Positions 1-11,348 of a stretch of DNA of 64,000 nucleotides are shown here, piece after piece. The stretch's first letter is position 1, and every line of letters starts with the position of its first letter. The stretch comes from Symbiodinium natans (Eukaryota; Sar; Dinophyceae; Suessiales; Symbiodiniaceae): NCBI GenBank assembly GCA_905221605.1, contig CAJNDS010002312.1, positions 1-64,000 of the forward strand, read 5' to 3'. The notes under the pieces are model-generated. The model saw only the letters and a list, made by a program, of their open reading frames with translations, ran no database searches and was not told where the DNA came from. The position numbers and the translations under genes were made by a program.

Positions 1-80
1 GCCTGAAATGAGTCACGGCTCCGTGCCCCCTCAACACACACAGTGACTCATCTCAGGGCCTGAAATGAGTCACGGCTCCG
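1..80. repeat. Direct and inverted repeat at the window edge
   Basis: A 23 bp sequence beginning GCCTGAAATGAGTCACGG occurs at 1-23 and again at 58-80. Between them, at about 43-59, lies a near-perfect reverse complement (GTGACTCATCTCAGG). The segment can therefore pair with either neighbour. It contains the palindromic core TGAGTCA. It may be the end of a longer tandem array that starts outside the window. No gene is visible in 81-180. Confidence 0.6.
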
Positions 81-774
81 CGCCCCCACAAACTCTTTAA
101 ATTCCTTCAAATCCTTAAAATCTGGAAAAATCAGTTTTCCTAGGTTTTAAAGTCCCTCTTCCTGGGAGACTGCAAATTTCAGACCCATTTCAAGGGCCTA
201 TCTCTTCTGTTCCTTTCCTTACCCTTCTCCTTTTTTCATGGTTCATCCTTTTTGTCATTTTTGTTGTCCTTATTTCGAAAAGAAAAAGGGAAGGGAGAGA
301 TATGGGAGAGAGGATCGCTAAAGAAGAGTCCCATCTTCTCTGTGCCTTGTTTTGTCTTTCCTGCTCCTTTATTCATCTCTCTATTCTTGCCTTTGCTCTT
401 CCTGTTAAAAATGCAACCCTGTCTATGTCTCCTCCTCCTTCTCTCTCCCTCCTCTTCAAAGACAAAAAACACAAGAAAAGGAAAAAAGCAAAGGGAATGG
501 AGGCCCTTGGCCTTTCTTATCCTTTTTCAATGGTTGGGGGTTGGCTGCTTGCCCGTGGCCCCTCTCCATGCTTCAGCATATGCCTCCTCTCGCCTTATCT
601 CCTCGGTTCTTTTCATTGTTCCCAAACGGAAAAAGAAAGCGAGTTCCTTTCATTTTCATTGTTCTTCCTTTGGGTTTTTGTTTCAAAGGGAAACGAACAA
701 GAGAGAAGAAAGAGGAGAAAGAGAGGAAAGATGAAGACGAGTACCATCTTCTCTTTGCCATGGGCGATGGAACG

Positions 775-969
775 ATTGTGCCTGTGGATCGTTTTCTGCA
801 TCTTCAAGCGAGAAAAAGGACGCCCCCGAACAAAAGCACTCTCTCTCTGTCTGTATCCCTGTCGCTATCTTTCTTTCTTTCGTTCTTTCTTTATCTTGCT
901 CTCTTTCCCTGTCCCTATCTCTATCTCTCACTCATTCATTCCCAGTCTCACTCTCTCTCTCTCTCTCTA

Positions 970-1002
<33 letters not shown>

Positions 1003-2194
1003 GTGCGATGGAAGCAGGCGTCCTTTTTACGTTTTCTGTGTCTTCAAGCCAAAAAGAAAGACATCCCAAAAGATAACACTTAGGGGTGTCCCTTTTGCTC
1101 TTGAAGACACAGAAAGCGATTAAAGGCACACCATTTTGGATTGGCAGCAAACCCAGCTGATGCTCATGATATATCACTCTATATATAGGGGCGATGGAAC
1201 GGGTGTCCTTTTCATGCGTCTTCTGTGCTTCCTGTTTCTATTCCTTGCAGTACGCTTCCAGAAAAATGGCATCCTTGTGATCGCTCCTCTCACTTCCCTT
1301 TCCCTTCTCTCCATCTATTACCTTTTAACTGATTAAAAACAAGAAAGGAACTTGTATGATAAAGCAGGGGAAGGGTAAGCAGAGGGTGACTCCTTGCGCG
1401 TGGACCTTGCCGTACTTCATCATATCCCTCTTCTCGGCCTATCTCTTCTGTTCCTCTCCTTACCCTTCTCCTGTTTTCATAATTCCTTTTTGTTTTCCTT
1501 ATTTCGAAAAGAACAAGGGAAGGGAGAGATAAGGGAGAGAGGATCGATAAAGAAGAGTCCCCCATCTTCTCTGTGCCTTGTTTTGTCTTTCCTACTCCTT
1601 TATTCATCTCTCTATTCTTGTCTTTGCTCTTCCTGTTAAAAATGCAACCCTGTCTATGTCTCCTCCTCCTTCTCTCTCCCTCTTCAAAGACAAAAAACAC
1701 AAGAAAAGGAAAAGAAACAAAGAGAATGGAGGCCCCTGGCCTTTCTTATCCTTTTGCAATGGTTGGGGGTTGGCTGCTTGCCCGTGGCCCCTCTCCATGC
1801 TTCAGCATATGCCTCCTCTCGTCTTATCTCCTCGGTTCTTTTGATTGTTCCCAAACGGAAAAAGAAAGCGAGTTCCTTTCATTTTCATTGTTCTTCCTTT
1901 GGGTTTTTGTTTCAAAGGGAAACGAGCAAGAGAGAAGAAAGAGGAGAAGGATAGGAAAGATGAAGACGGGTACCATCTTCTCTTTGCCATGGGCGATGGA
2001 ACGGCTGTCCCTTTGGATCGTTTTCTGCATCTTCAAGCGAGAAAAAAGGATGCCCCCGAACAGAAAACTCTCTCTCTCTCTCTCTCTCTCTCTGTCTGTA
2101 TCCCTGTCGCTATCTTTCTTTCTTTCGTTCTTTCTTTATCTTGCTCTCTTTCCCTGTCCCTATCTCTATCTCTCACTCATTCATTCTCAGTCTC

Positions 2195-2231
<37 letters not shown>

Positions 2232-2490
2232 GCGCGACGGAAGCAGGCGTCCTTTTTTACGTTTGCTGTGTCTTCAAGGCAAAAAGAAAGACATCCCAAA
2301 AGAAAGCACTTAGGGGTGTCCCTTTTGCTCGTTTGACACACAGAAAGCGATTAAAGGGACACCGTTTTGGATTGGCAGCAAACCCAGCTGATGCTCATGA
2401 TGTCTCTCTCTATATATAGGGGCGATGGAACGGGTGTCCTTTTCAATCGTCTTCTGCATCTTCAAAGGAGAAAGAACGATACCCCCCAAG
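775..2490 (+). repeat. Cluster of ~50 bp fold-back modules, forward orientation
   Basis: Several modules of about 50 bp have complementary ends of the form GGTGTCCCTTTT and AAAAGGGACACC around a core like TTGAAGACACAGAAAGCGAT. The clearest are near 1082-1133 and 2311-2363. Related, more diverged ones lie near 782-826, 1018-1070, 1200-1245, 2252-2300 and 2434-2485. Between modules sit ACCCAGCTGATGCTCATGAT (1151-1170 and 2382-2401), a CT or TA microsatellite, and GGGCGATGGAACG. The ends could pair as a hairpin. No transposase is present, so these would be non-autonomous elements at most. Confidence 0.55.
948..1000. repeat. (CT)n microsatellite
   Basis: CT dinucleotides run almost without interruption here. 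Related CT tracts lie near 2068-2094, 2188-2229 and 7444-7491. The complementary GA tracts at 6702-6773 and 7149-7192 sit in the inverted copies of the same module family. Confidence 0.9.
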
Positions 2491-3546
2491 AAGGAAAAGA
2501 ACATAAGAGACAGGGAGGGGGATTGAAGGGCTCCTCTCTTTACTTATTATTTCCCTTTCCTCTCTTCCTACCTGTTCTTGTTCTTATTCGCTTCAAAAAG
2601 CAAAATAAGGGAAAGGGGATTTCCTGAAGAGGAGGGATGACACCTATCTGTGAAGAGCAAGAAAGGTTTTTTTCTCATTCAAAAGGGACAGGGGAGAGAT
2701 GATAGATATAGAGGAATGCCATCTTCTTGCGCCTTGTTTTGTCCGTCCCTCCCCTTGCCTCTTGTCTCTTCTATTCCTTGCAGTACGCTTCCAGAACAAA
2801 GGCATCCTTGTGATCTCTCACTTCCCTTTCCCTTCTCTCCATCTATTACCTTTTAACTGATTAGAAAACAAGAAAGGAACTTGTATGATAAAGCAGGGGA
2901 AAGGTAAGCAGAGGGTGACTTCTTGCGCGTGGACCTTGCCATACTTCATCATATCCCTTTTCTCGGCTTCCTTTCCTTACCCTTCTCCTTTGTTGTTCTC
3001 TTAATTCTTCCTTTTTGTTTTCCTTATTTCAAGAAGAAAAAGGGAAGGGAGAGATAAGGGAGAGAGGATCGATAAAGAAGAGTCCCATCTTCTCTGTGCC
3101 TTGTTTTGTCTTTCCTTATCCTTTATTCATCTCTCCTCCATTGTTGTCTTTGCTCTTCCCATTAAAAATGCGATCCTGTCTATTTCTCCTCCTCCTTCTC
3201 TCTCCGTCCTCTTCAACGACAAAAAGCACAAGGAAAACATAAGAGGGGAATGGAGGCCCTTGTCCTTTCTTATCCTTTTTCAATGGTTGGGAACGTGAGC
3301 GGGGTTAGCTGCTTGCCCGTGGCCCCTCTCCATGCTTCAGCATATGCCTCCTCTCGCCTTATCTCCTCGGTTCTTTTCATTGTTCCCAAACGGAAAAAGA
3401 AAGCGAGTTCCTTTCATTTTCATTGTTCTTCCTTTGGGTTTTTGTTTCAAAGGGAAACGAACAAGAGAGAAGAAAGACAAGAAGGATAGGAAAGATGAAG
3501 ACGAATACCATCTTCTCTTTGCCATGGGCAAAACCCGAGCCTTAGC

Positions 3547-4460
3547 TTCCAAATAAACCCTATTTGAGCCACCCACCCCCCCCCCCCCGGCCCTCCCCCC
3601 TCTCCTTTATAGGAAATGAAAACTGGACATGAACGATGTCCTCTCTCTCCTACTGGGACATGAAAGTCCTCCTGTATTCGTTTTCAATGAAAGATCTGTC
3701 TCTCGAGGAAATGGAAGATCTCCTCTATCTCTTTCTAGTAAACACTTCTTCAAGTAGGAGAAAGGCTTTTTCATAAGGTGTAAATAAGGAGCTCTGTCAT
3801 TCCCTTGGAGGACCCCTTTTCAGAAGAGGCAAGGGCATTCATTACCTACACAGAGATAAAAGAGCTTTCACATGACCTAGACACATGACTTTTGATTGAA
3901 TTCTGTGGCTCATACTACAATAACAAAACAAAACGCATTGAACAGCAGCACAAGGCTATTGAAAACACCATTTTTTCAGAGAAAAAAGGAATTGAAGTTG
4001 ATCAACTTAGTTTCGATTAGAGTTTGTGGTTCTGCAACAACAAAACAAAATGCATTGAGAAAAGAGAAATAGCGCAAGGTCTACGGAAAGAACAACTTAT
4101 TCAACAAAGACAGCAAACATAAAGAAGCAACCGAAACGAACGTTGTGCAATTTAGTTTCAGGTAGCTTCTGTGGGTTTTGTAAAAACAATACGGTATAGA
4201 AAAGCGCGTCGGTTAGACCCTTTCTCTTCAAAAACCTTCGGCTAAACCCTACACACCAAATTCGTCAAGTTCTGTGGTTAGACTCGGTTAGACCCTTTCT
4301 TTGTAGAAACCTTCCGTCCATTACCCTAGGCCCGAAATCTCGTCAATTCTGTGGTTACTGCCTTTCTCTCAAAAAAAACACGGGTTGAACTGTTGAAGTT
4401 TACATATGTAATAGTTATAATAGCTTGCAAAGGTTTAAATGCTTCTGCTTTTGTAGAAAA
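3547..4460. repeat. Segmental duplication, copy 1
   Basis: This stretch recurs at 8501-9473 with only scattered differences. It starts at CTTCCAAATAAACCC, has a C-rich run near 3577, and contains landmarks such as GGAAATGAAAACTGGACA and CCGAAACGAACGTTGTGC. It includes tracts resembling GTTAGACCCTTTCT repeated about every 80-90 bp near 4200-4320. No open frame looks coding. The shared identity starts and stops abruptly, as expected of a segmental copy. Confidence 0.8.
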
Positions 4461-4637
4461 GGCAGTGAGTCGGTCGCGCGAGATTTTTGCAGTCGCGTTT
4501 TCTCGTGATTTCTCCAAACAGAGGACGGACGTCTGGTGCGATCTACGTGCCTCCTTTTGTAAAAAGGCAGCGAGTAGATCACACCAGAGTGTGGCCATTG
4601 TGTTTTCTCGTGATTTCTCCGAATAGAAGACGGACAA
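4449..4637. repeat. Two-copy tandem repeat (~104 bp)
   Basis: The segments at about 4449-4533 and 4552-4637 both run from CTTTTGTA through AAAGGCAG to TTTTCTCGTGATTTCTCC and end in GAC GGAC. This repeat directly follows copy 1 of the segmental duplication and is absent after copy 2, where the sequence changes at about 9473. No protein is supported. Confidence 0.65.
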
Positions 4638-4659
4638 AATCTAGTTAAACTTCCGTTGA

Positions 4660-5760
4660 ATACCAAGAAGTGGAGGAGCTATATACAAGGTAGGGGAATT
4701 CCGAGTTTCTAGAGTCACTTCTCTGTCCTTTCCCATTAAAAGAAAAGGAACTTTCTCATGGCATAATCAGAGAAGAGTATCTCATTCCTTTGAGGTAGAG
4801 GCGTTCTCTTCGTTCCCGTTTAAGGAGGCAAAAGCTCTGTCACGCTCTCCCATTCCTTAGCCGGTTACAAGGTAAAGGGGCGTTTGGCTTTATGTCTTCA
4901 TTCTTACTGGGTAAGGGAGGGGTTTGTCATGCTTCTTTCAGTGGGAAATACATTGCCTATGTTAACATGTTAACAGCTGGAGGAAATCTTAATGTTTTAA
5001 GTTAGACGGAGAAGGAGCTTTTTCATTTAGTAACTACTAGGAAGTAGAGGAGCTACAAAGCAGAGACCATGTAGAGGAATTCCGAGTTCCAGAATCGTTT
5101 CTCATTCCTTTCCCATTAATATAAGTGGAAAGGGAACTTTCTCGTGTCGCATTCCTTTATAAGAGGTAGAGGAGCTCTCTTCATTGCTGTTTAAAGAGGC
5201 AAAAGCTCTGTCACGCTCTCCCGTTCCCCTCTCCGATTACGAAGTACAGGGGCTTTTGGCTTTATGTCTTCGTTCGCTTTGTCATGCTCCTTTCCTATTG
5301 GGAAATAGATTGGTGCCTCTGTTAACAGCTAGACGAACTCTTCATGGATCCCTATCCGATTAGGACTTACAGGGCATGAAGCGATAAAGGAGCTGTCTTT
5401 TTTCTTCCTGAGGACTGGAGGGGGTTTGTCATGCTTTGAGGGACTCTTCATGTCTTGTTAAACAGCGATGGCGCTCTTCATTTAATACCAAGAAGCAGAG
5501 TAGCTACAAGGTACAGACCAGGTAGAGGAATTCCGAGTTCCAGAATCGTTTCCCTTTCCTTTCCGATTGAAAGTGGAAACGAACTTTCTCATGCTCTATT
5601 CATCTCAGTCCGGTTGCCTTTTTTGCCAGCTAATGCCAAGATGTCGTAAGTAGAGGAGCTACAAGGTAGGGACCAGGTAGAGGAATTCCGAGCCGCAGAA
5701 TCGCTTCTCTTTCTTTTCCAATTGAAAGTGGAAAAGGAACTTTCTCATTTCCTATTCAGA
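4660..5760. repeat. Diverged ~100 bp repeats, about four copies
   Basis: A unit carrying GGAATTCCGAG, then TTTCC/ATTGAAAGTGGAAA, then AACTTTCTCAT recurs near 4665-4760, 5038-5145, 5497-5600 and 5640-5745, with a partial copy near 5804. The intervening sequence also shows relatedness (for example GGCAAAAGCTCTGTCACGCT at about 4830 and 5200). Nothing in the block looks protein-coding. Confidence 0.65.
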
Positions 5761-5916
5761 TAAATAGTACCTCATTCCTTTAAGAGGCGGAGAAGCTTGC
5801 TTCATATCGCTTCTCTTTCCTTTCCTATGAAAGTGGAAACGGCACTTTCTCATTCTCGAAAAAAGTATCTCATTCCTTTAAGAGGCAACGGAGCCGCCCT
5901 GTTTCCTTTAAAACAA

Positions 5917-5980
5917 GGCGGTTCAACAGTACCAAATTTTCTTAGAGGTTGTCTTGAAAATTTGGTACTGTTGAACCGCC
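5917..5980. repeat. Perfect 25 bp inverted repeat with 14-nt loop
   Basis: The arm at 5917-5941 (GGCGGTTCAACAGTACC...) is the exact reverse complement of 5956-5980. The loop is 5942-5955. Flanking copies of a CCGCCCTG(T/C)TTTC motif occur on both sides (about 5894 and 5976). Transcribed RNA would form a stable 25 bp stem. There is no U-run after it and no bacterial context, so it is not called a terminator. Confidence 0.85.
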
Positions 5981-5984
5981 CTGC

Positions 5985-6704
5985 TTTCTTCAAACACGGC
6001 AGCACGCCTCCAGAAAAATGGCCTCCTTGCTATCTCTCTCCTCTCTCACTTCCCTTTCCCTTCTCTCCTTCTAGTTTCTTTTAACCGATAAAACACAAGA
6101 AAGGAACTTGCGTGATAAAGCAGTGGAAGGTAAACCGAGGGTGACTCCTTGCGCGTGGACCTTGCCGTACTTCATCATATCCCTCTTCTCGGCCTATCTC
6201 TTCTGCTCTTTTTTCTTACTGTTCTCCTGTTCATAATTCTTCCTGTTTAGTTGTTCTTATTTCGAAAAGAAAGAGGGAAGGGAGAGATAAGGGAGGGAGG
6301 AAAGATAAAGAAGAGCGCCATCTTCTCAGCGCCTTGTTTTGTCTCTCCCTCTTCTCTATTCATCTCTCTTCTATTCTTTTCTTTGCTATTCCATTGAAGT
6401 TGGGTTCCCTGTATCTCTCCTCTCTCCTTCTCTCTTCCTCCTCTTCTCCTGCTCCCCTCTAAACGGTTGCTCCTTACAGATAGGTGCCCTCCCTCCTCTT
6501 CAGGAAATATCCTTTCCCTTACTTTGCTTTTTTAAGCGAAGAAAACAACAGATAAGAAGAGAGGAAAGGGAATGACTAAGTAAAGAGAGGAGCCCTTCAA
6601 TTTCCCTCCCTACATCTGATGTTACTATTCTTTCTTGGGTGGTGCCCTTCTTTCTCCCTTGAAGATGCAGAAAACTATCAGGAAGGACACCCGTTCCATC
6701 GCCC

Positions 6705-6778
<74 letters not shown>

Positions 6779-7144
6779 TGAGCATCAGCTGGGTTTGCTG
6801 CCGATCCAAAATGGGCATCCCTTTTAATCGCCTTCTGTGTCTTCAAACGAGCAAAAGGGACACCCTGACTAAGTGTTTCCTTGTGGTGTCCCTTTTCCTC
6901 GCTTGAAGATGCAGAAAACGATCCAAAAAGACACCCGTTCCATCGCCCATATATGGGGAGAGAGAAAAATCATGAGCATCAGTTGGGCTTGCTGCCAACC
7001 CAAAACGGGCGTCCCTTTTAATCGCTTGCTGTGTCTTCAAACGAGCAAAAGGGACACCCTAAGTGCTTTCTTGTGGGGTCCCTTTTCCTCGCTTGAAGAT
7101 GCAGAAAACGATCAAACAGGACACCCGTTCCATCGCCCATATAT

Positions 7145-7193
<49 letters not shown>

Positions 7194-7439
7194 AATCATG
7201 AGCATCAGCTGGGTTTGCTTACATGTTCATTAATTGTTCTTCCTTTTGTCTTTTCTTTCTAACGGACATGAACAAGAGAAGAGAAAAATAAGAAACAGAG
7301 GAAAGATGAAAACGAGCACCGTCTTCTCTTTGCCTGATTTTTGCGCCTCCCTCGCCTGCCTTCATTTCTCTTCCATTCTTGTCATTGCTCTTCCCATTAG
7401 AGTTGCATTACTTTTGATCTCTCCTCTCTCCTTTCTCTC

Positions 7440-7496
<57 letters not shown>

Positions 7497-8480
7497 TCTC
7501 TTGTTCTCCTTTAAATCTCAAAAACACACAAAAGGAAGCTTCTTTGCCTTTTTGAATGAAAAAAGAAAAGAAAAAAGAGATAGGGAAACAAATTGAAGAG
7601 CTCCACCTTTCCTCTCGTTCTATGTGTTGCTTCCTTGTCGTTTCAGAAAGCAAGCAAAATGAGGGCAAGGGGGCTTCCTGAAGAGGAGAGGGGGCACCTA
7701 TCTGCGAAGAGCAAGAATAGTCTTGTCTTGTTTAATTATAGAGGGAAAAGGGAGAGACAAAGAAGGGAGAGATTACAGATAAAGAAGAGTGCCATCTCCT
7801 TTGTGCCTTGTTGCGTTCCTCCGTCTCCTTGTTTCTTGTCTCCTCTCTTCTGTTCAGTACCCTTCCAGAAAAATAAGTGGCCTCCTTGCTATCTCTCTCC
7901 CCTCTCACGTCCCTTTCCCTTCTCTCCTTCTAGTTTCTTTTAACTGATAAAACACAAGAAAGGAACTTGCATGATAAAGCAGTGGAAGGTAAGGCAGAGG
8001 GTGACTCCTTGCGCGTGGACCTTGCCGTACTTCATCATATCCCTCTTCTCGGCCTATCTCTTCTGCTCTTTTTTCTTACTGTTCTCCTTTGCATAATTCT
8101 TCCTGTTTAGTTGTTCTTATTTCGAAAAGAAAGAGGGAAGGGAGAGATAAGGGAGGGAGGAACGATAAAGAAGAGTGCCATCTTCTCAGCGCCTTGTTTT
8201 GTCTCTCCCTCTTCTCTATTCATCTCTCTTCTATTCTTTTCTTTGCTATTCCATTGAAGTTGGATTCCCTGTATCTCTCCTCTCTCCTTCTCTCTCCCTC
8301 CTCTTCTCCTGTTCCTCTCTAAATGACAAAAACACAAGAAAGGAAGAACAAGATGGGAATGGAAGCCCTTTTCCTGTCTTCTCCTGTTGCAATAAGAAGG
8401 AAAAGAGCACAGGAGATAAGGAAGGGAATTGAAGAGCTCCTCTAGCAACTTTCTCATGCCCTTTCCTTTCTATCTACCAC
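5985..8480. repeat. Second pyrimidine-rich duplicated block
   Basis: This block contains two further copies (about 6087-6560 and 7948-8440) of the unit seen in the first 3.5 kb, 1.86 kb apart and close to identical over several hundred bases. Between them are fold-back modules in reverse orientation, GA/CT microsatellites and a unique piece around 7200-7720. All open frames are low-complexity and overlap in several frames. No gene is called. Confidence 0.7.
6637..7215 (-). repeat. Fold-back module cluster, reverse orientation
   Basis: These are the modules of 775-2490 read on the other strand: copies near 6637-6700, 6808-6862, 6886-6940, 7006-7062 and 7075-7130. They are separated by GA microsatellites and by the reverse complement of ACCCAGCTGATGCTCATGAT at 6775-6794, 6969-6988 (one difference) and 7195-7214. 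Internal order is the same as in the forward cluster, so the cluster as a whole was inverted or inserted in both orientations. Confidence 0.6.
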
Positions 8481-8500
8481 ACCACAACACGACCCTCAGC

Positions 8501-9473
8501 TTCCAAATAAACCCTATTTAAGCCGGCCACCCCCCCCCCTCCCCCTCCCCCCTCTCCTTTATAGGAAATGAAAACTGGACACGAACGATGTCCTCTATCT
8601 TTTAATGCAGCAGGAGAGAGCTCCTCTCTCTCTTCTTAATGGGACATGAAAGTCCTCCTGTGTTTGTTTTCAATGAAAGATCTGTCTCTCGAGGAAATGG
8701 AAGATCTCCTCTATCTCTTTCTAGGAAACACTTCTTCAAGTAGGAGAAAGGCTTTTTCATAAGGTGTAAATCAGGAGCTCTGTCATTCCCAAAAAAGAAG
8801 AAGGAGAGAGGGGAGCCCTTGGAGGACCCTTTTCAGAAGAGGCAAGGGCACTCATTACCTACACAGAGATAAAAGAGCTTTCAGATGACCTAGACACATG
8901 ACTTTCGATTGAATTCTGTGGCTCATACTACAGTAACAAAACAAAATGCATTGAACAGCAGCACAAGGCTGTGGAAACCACCATATTTTCAGAGAGAGAA
9001 AAAAAGGAATTGAAGTTGAGCAACTTAGTTTCGATTAGAGTTTGTTGTTCTGCAACAACAAAACAAAATGCATTGAGAAAAGAGAAATAGCGCAAGGTCT
9101 ACGGAAAGAACAACTTATTCAACAAAGACAGCAAACATAAAGAAGCAACCGAAACGAACGTTGTGCAATTTAGTTTCAGGTAGCTTCTGTGGGTTTTGTA
9201 AAAACAATACGGTATAGAAAAGCGCGTCGGTTAGACCCTTTCTCTTCAAAAGCCTTCGGCTAAACCCTACACACCAAATTCGTCAAGTTCTGTGGTTAGA
9301 CTCGGTTAGACCGTTTCTTTGTAGAAACCTTCCGTCCATTACCCTAAGCCCGAAATCTCGTCAATTCTGTGGTTACTGCCTTTCTCTCAAAAAAAACAAG
9401 GGTTGAACTGCTGAAGTTTAAATATGTAGTAGTTATAAGAGCTTCCAAAGGTTTAAATGCTTCTGCTTTTGTG
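8501..9473. repeat. Segmental duplication, copy 2
   Basis: Near-identical to 3547-4460. It carries one extra stretch of about 35 bp near 8795 (AAGAAGAAGGAGAGAGG) and one near 8605. The similarity ends at about 9473 inside TTCTGCTTTTGTGG, where copy 1 continues into the tandem repeat at 4449-4637. No gene is visible here or in 9474-9600, which ends in a short (TA)n tract. Confidence 0.8.
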
Positions 9474-10829
9474 GCAGGAGGAGCCAGCAACAGAAAGTGT
9501 CTGGCCAAAGAGATTAGGGTTTAAATAGTCCATTGTATATAAACAAAAGACCTATGTCAAATCATACGTAAAGGTTCCTGCCTCATATATATATATATAG
9601 GTAGAGAGGGTTTAGGGTTTAGGGTTAGGGTTAAGGGTTATTCCCTACGAAGAACCAGCCAGTTAGAGTTCGAGCCGTTTGTGGGCTTCAGGCCTTCGCT
9701 CTTCTACCCGAGAATAGGCCCCACACCCGAAGGCTGCGAATGTCCAACTAGCCTGAACCCTATAAACCCTAAACCCCAAGCCCCAAACCCCAAACCCCAA
9801 ACCCTAAACCCTAAACCCTAAACCCCAAACCCTAAACCCTAGACCCAGTTCGGGGCCGCATTTTGGGCCCCGGCAGGTCATCCCCCGCAGCTGGGCAGAG
9901 CAAGATTCCAGCGTGGGCGCATCGCCGCTTGGTGCAGCCAAAACTTCGGCCCCACAGTTCAGGGTTTAGGGTTTAGGGTTTAGGGTTTAGGGTTTAGGGT
10001 TTAGGGTTTAAGGGCTTCGGGGGTTTCAGGGAATTTGGAGATTAGGGGTTTCAGGGGTGTTGTGGTTTAGGCAATGAATGTAGGGAAGTAATTCAGGGAT
10101 TTTAGATTAGAGTTTAGCGGTCTAAGGTTTCAGGTGTTCAGGGGTTTAGGGACTATTGGGGTTTAAGAGTAAGGGTTTAGGGTTCGGGGTTCAGCAGTTT
10201 AAGGAGGTTTAGGGTTCAGGGGTTTAAGGGCTTAGGATTTAGGGTTTAGGGTTAAGGGGCTCAGGGTTCACCCGTGAAAGGGCTTTGGGGTTTTAGACCC
10301 CAAAGCCCGAAACCCTAAAGGCCCTAGCGGCCAACTTGCTCTAGGTCTTGCAAAAGCCTATGGAACTCGAGCCCCTGATTCCCTTGAATCCCTACTACAA
10401 TGTAGGGGTTTAGGGTTTAGCGTTTAGGGCTGAGGCAACTCTACTCTCTAAAGTCAAAGACTTCTCGAAAGTGTCTAAAGGCTCCTTCTACCTTACCTTG
10501 TTGTGGGTTGCAGCAGGGTTTAGGGTTCAGGGTTTAGGGTTTAGGGCTTAGGGTTTAGGGCTTGGAGGGCCGGCGAACGTCCGAAGCTGTGCTACCCTGA
10601 TTTTTGCAGCTTGTGGGTTTGTTTTTTTCATGAAGTTCGTAGTCGTTTAGGGTTGAGGGTGAAGGGTTTGGGGTGGGGTTGAGGGATTAGGGTTTGGGCA
10701 GTTTAGGGCTTAGCATTCAGAGTTTAGGGCCGAAGTTTAGGGTTTAGGGTTTAGTACTCAGGGTTTAGTAGTATTCAGGGTTTAGGGCTGAGGGTGTAGG
10801 GTGAATGGGGGTTGAGTACGTCTTTGCAG

Positions 10830-10953
10830 CGGCTTGACTTGTTTCCCCCAAGCCCAAGCACAGCGGAATCACCAAACGCCCAGGCACTGGAACAAGTCCA
10901 ACACGTGTCCCGAGGCTCTTTCATCCGTGGGGTGTGTTCTTTTGCATTGCAAG
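10830..10953 (+). CDS. Candidate exon 1 of a four-exon chain, unknown product
   Basis: The island is preceded by GTCTTTGCAG, a good acceptor, and followed by GTACTC. It is open in one frame for 41 codons plus one base; the translation begins RLDLFPPSPSTAESPNAQ and later reads RGSFIRGVCSFALQ. The next island continues in phase after a gap of only 30 nt. The product is not recognised. The call rests on the open frame and splice-like edges seen by eye. Confidence 0.45.
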
Positions 10954-10983
10954 GTACTCAGGTTTGAGGGTTTCGTGCTTCAG

Positions 10984-11032
10984 CAATCGCCAGGAATCCT
11001 CGAAACGTGACCCAACGCTGGACAGAATTGCG
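10984..11032 (+). CDS. Candidate exon 2 of the chain
   Basis: Preceded by GTGCTTCAG and followed by a possible GC donor (CG|GCGACCC) that runs straight into a CCCTAAA tract. Joined to the previous island it reads IARNPRNVTQRWTEL in phase. If real, the 30-nt intron before it is extremely short and consists of little more than degenerate TTTAGGG. Confidence 0.4.
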
Positions 11033-11133
11033 GCGACCCTAACCCCTAAACCCTAAACCCTAACCCCAAACCCTAAACCCTAAATCCTAAACCCTGAACT
11101 TTAGCGCCGTCTCCCGCGCGATTTGGCTCCCAG

Positions 11134-11198
11134 ATGTCTCCACCCAGGGCAGCGCCCGAACCCTTTTGCTAGGGAGGGTCTTGGGAGACGCAAAACGG
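11134..11198 (+). CDS. Candidate exon 3 of the chain
   Basis: Preceded by TTTGGCTCCCAG and followed by GTTCGGGTTTAGGG, so the donor side touches a TTTAGGG tract. In phase with the previous island it reads CLHPGQRPNPFAREGLGRRK. Other frames contain a stop (TAG at about 11170). The CCCTAAA tract of 11040-11097 would lie in the preceding intron. Confidence 0.4.
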
Positions 11199-11348
11199 GT
11201 TCGGGTTTAGGGTTTAGGGTTTAGGTTTTAGGGTTTAGGGTTTAGGGTTGAGGGTTCAGGGTTTAGGGTTTAGGGTTTAGGGTGGGACCTCGGGATATTG
11301 TATGCTTTCCCTTTTGGGGGCTTGACGCGGTTCGCCTGTAGACTTGAG

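Larger units (their letters stand above)
180..3540. repeat. Pyrimidine-rich block of three diverged duplicated units
   Basis: Three copies of a C/T-rich unit start near 197, 1438 and 2962. Each carries a segment like CTCGGCCTATCTCTTCTG followed by a short purine tract (TTATTTCGAAAAGAA). The second and third copies are preceded by a shared ~100 bp segment (from 1338 and 2866) that reads GAAAGGAACTTGTATGATAA. The open frames here translate to serine, leucine, phenylalanine and lysine low-complexity text in several frames at once, as skewed composition predicts, so no protein is called. The order of modules is conserved but lengths differ (about 1.2 and 1.5 kb), so this is a duplicated region rather than a simple tandem repeat. 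Confidence 0.7.

Noticed and set aside
236-3576. Many open frames on both strands in the CT-rich blocks
   Set aside because: They overlap in three or more frames, are rich in Ser/Leu/Phe or Arg/Glu/Lys, and change with the microsatellites. This is what C/T-biased sequence produces by chance.
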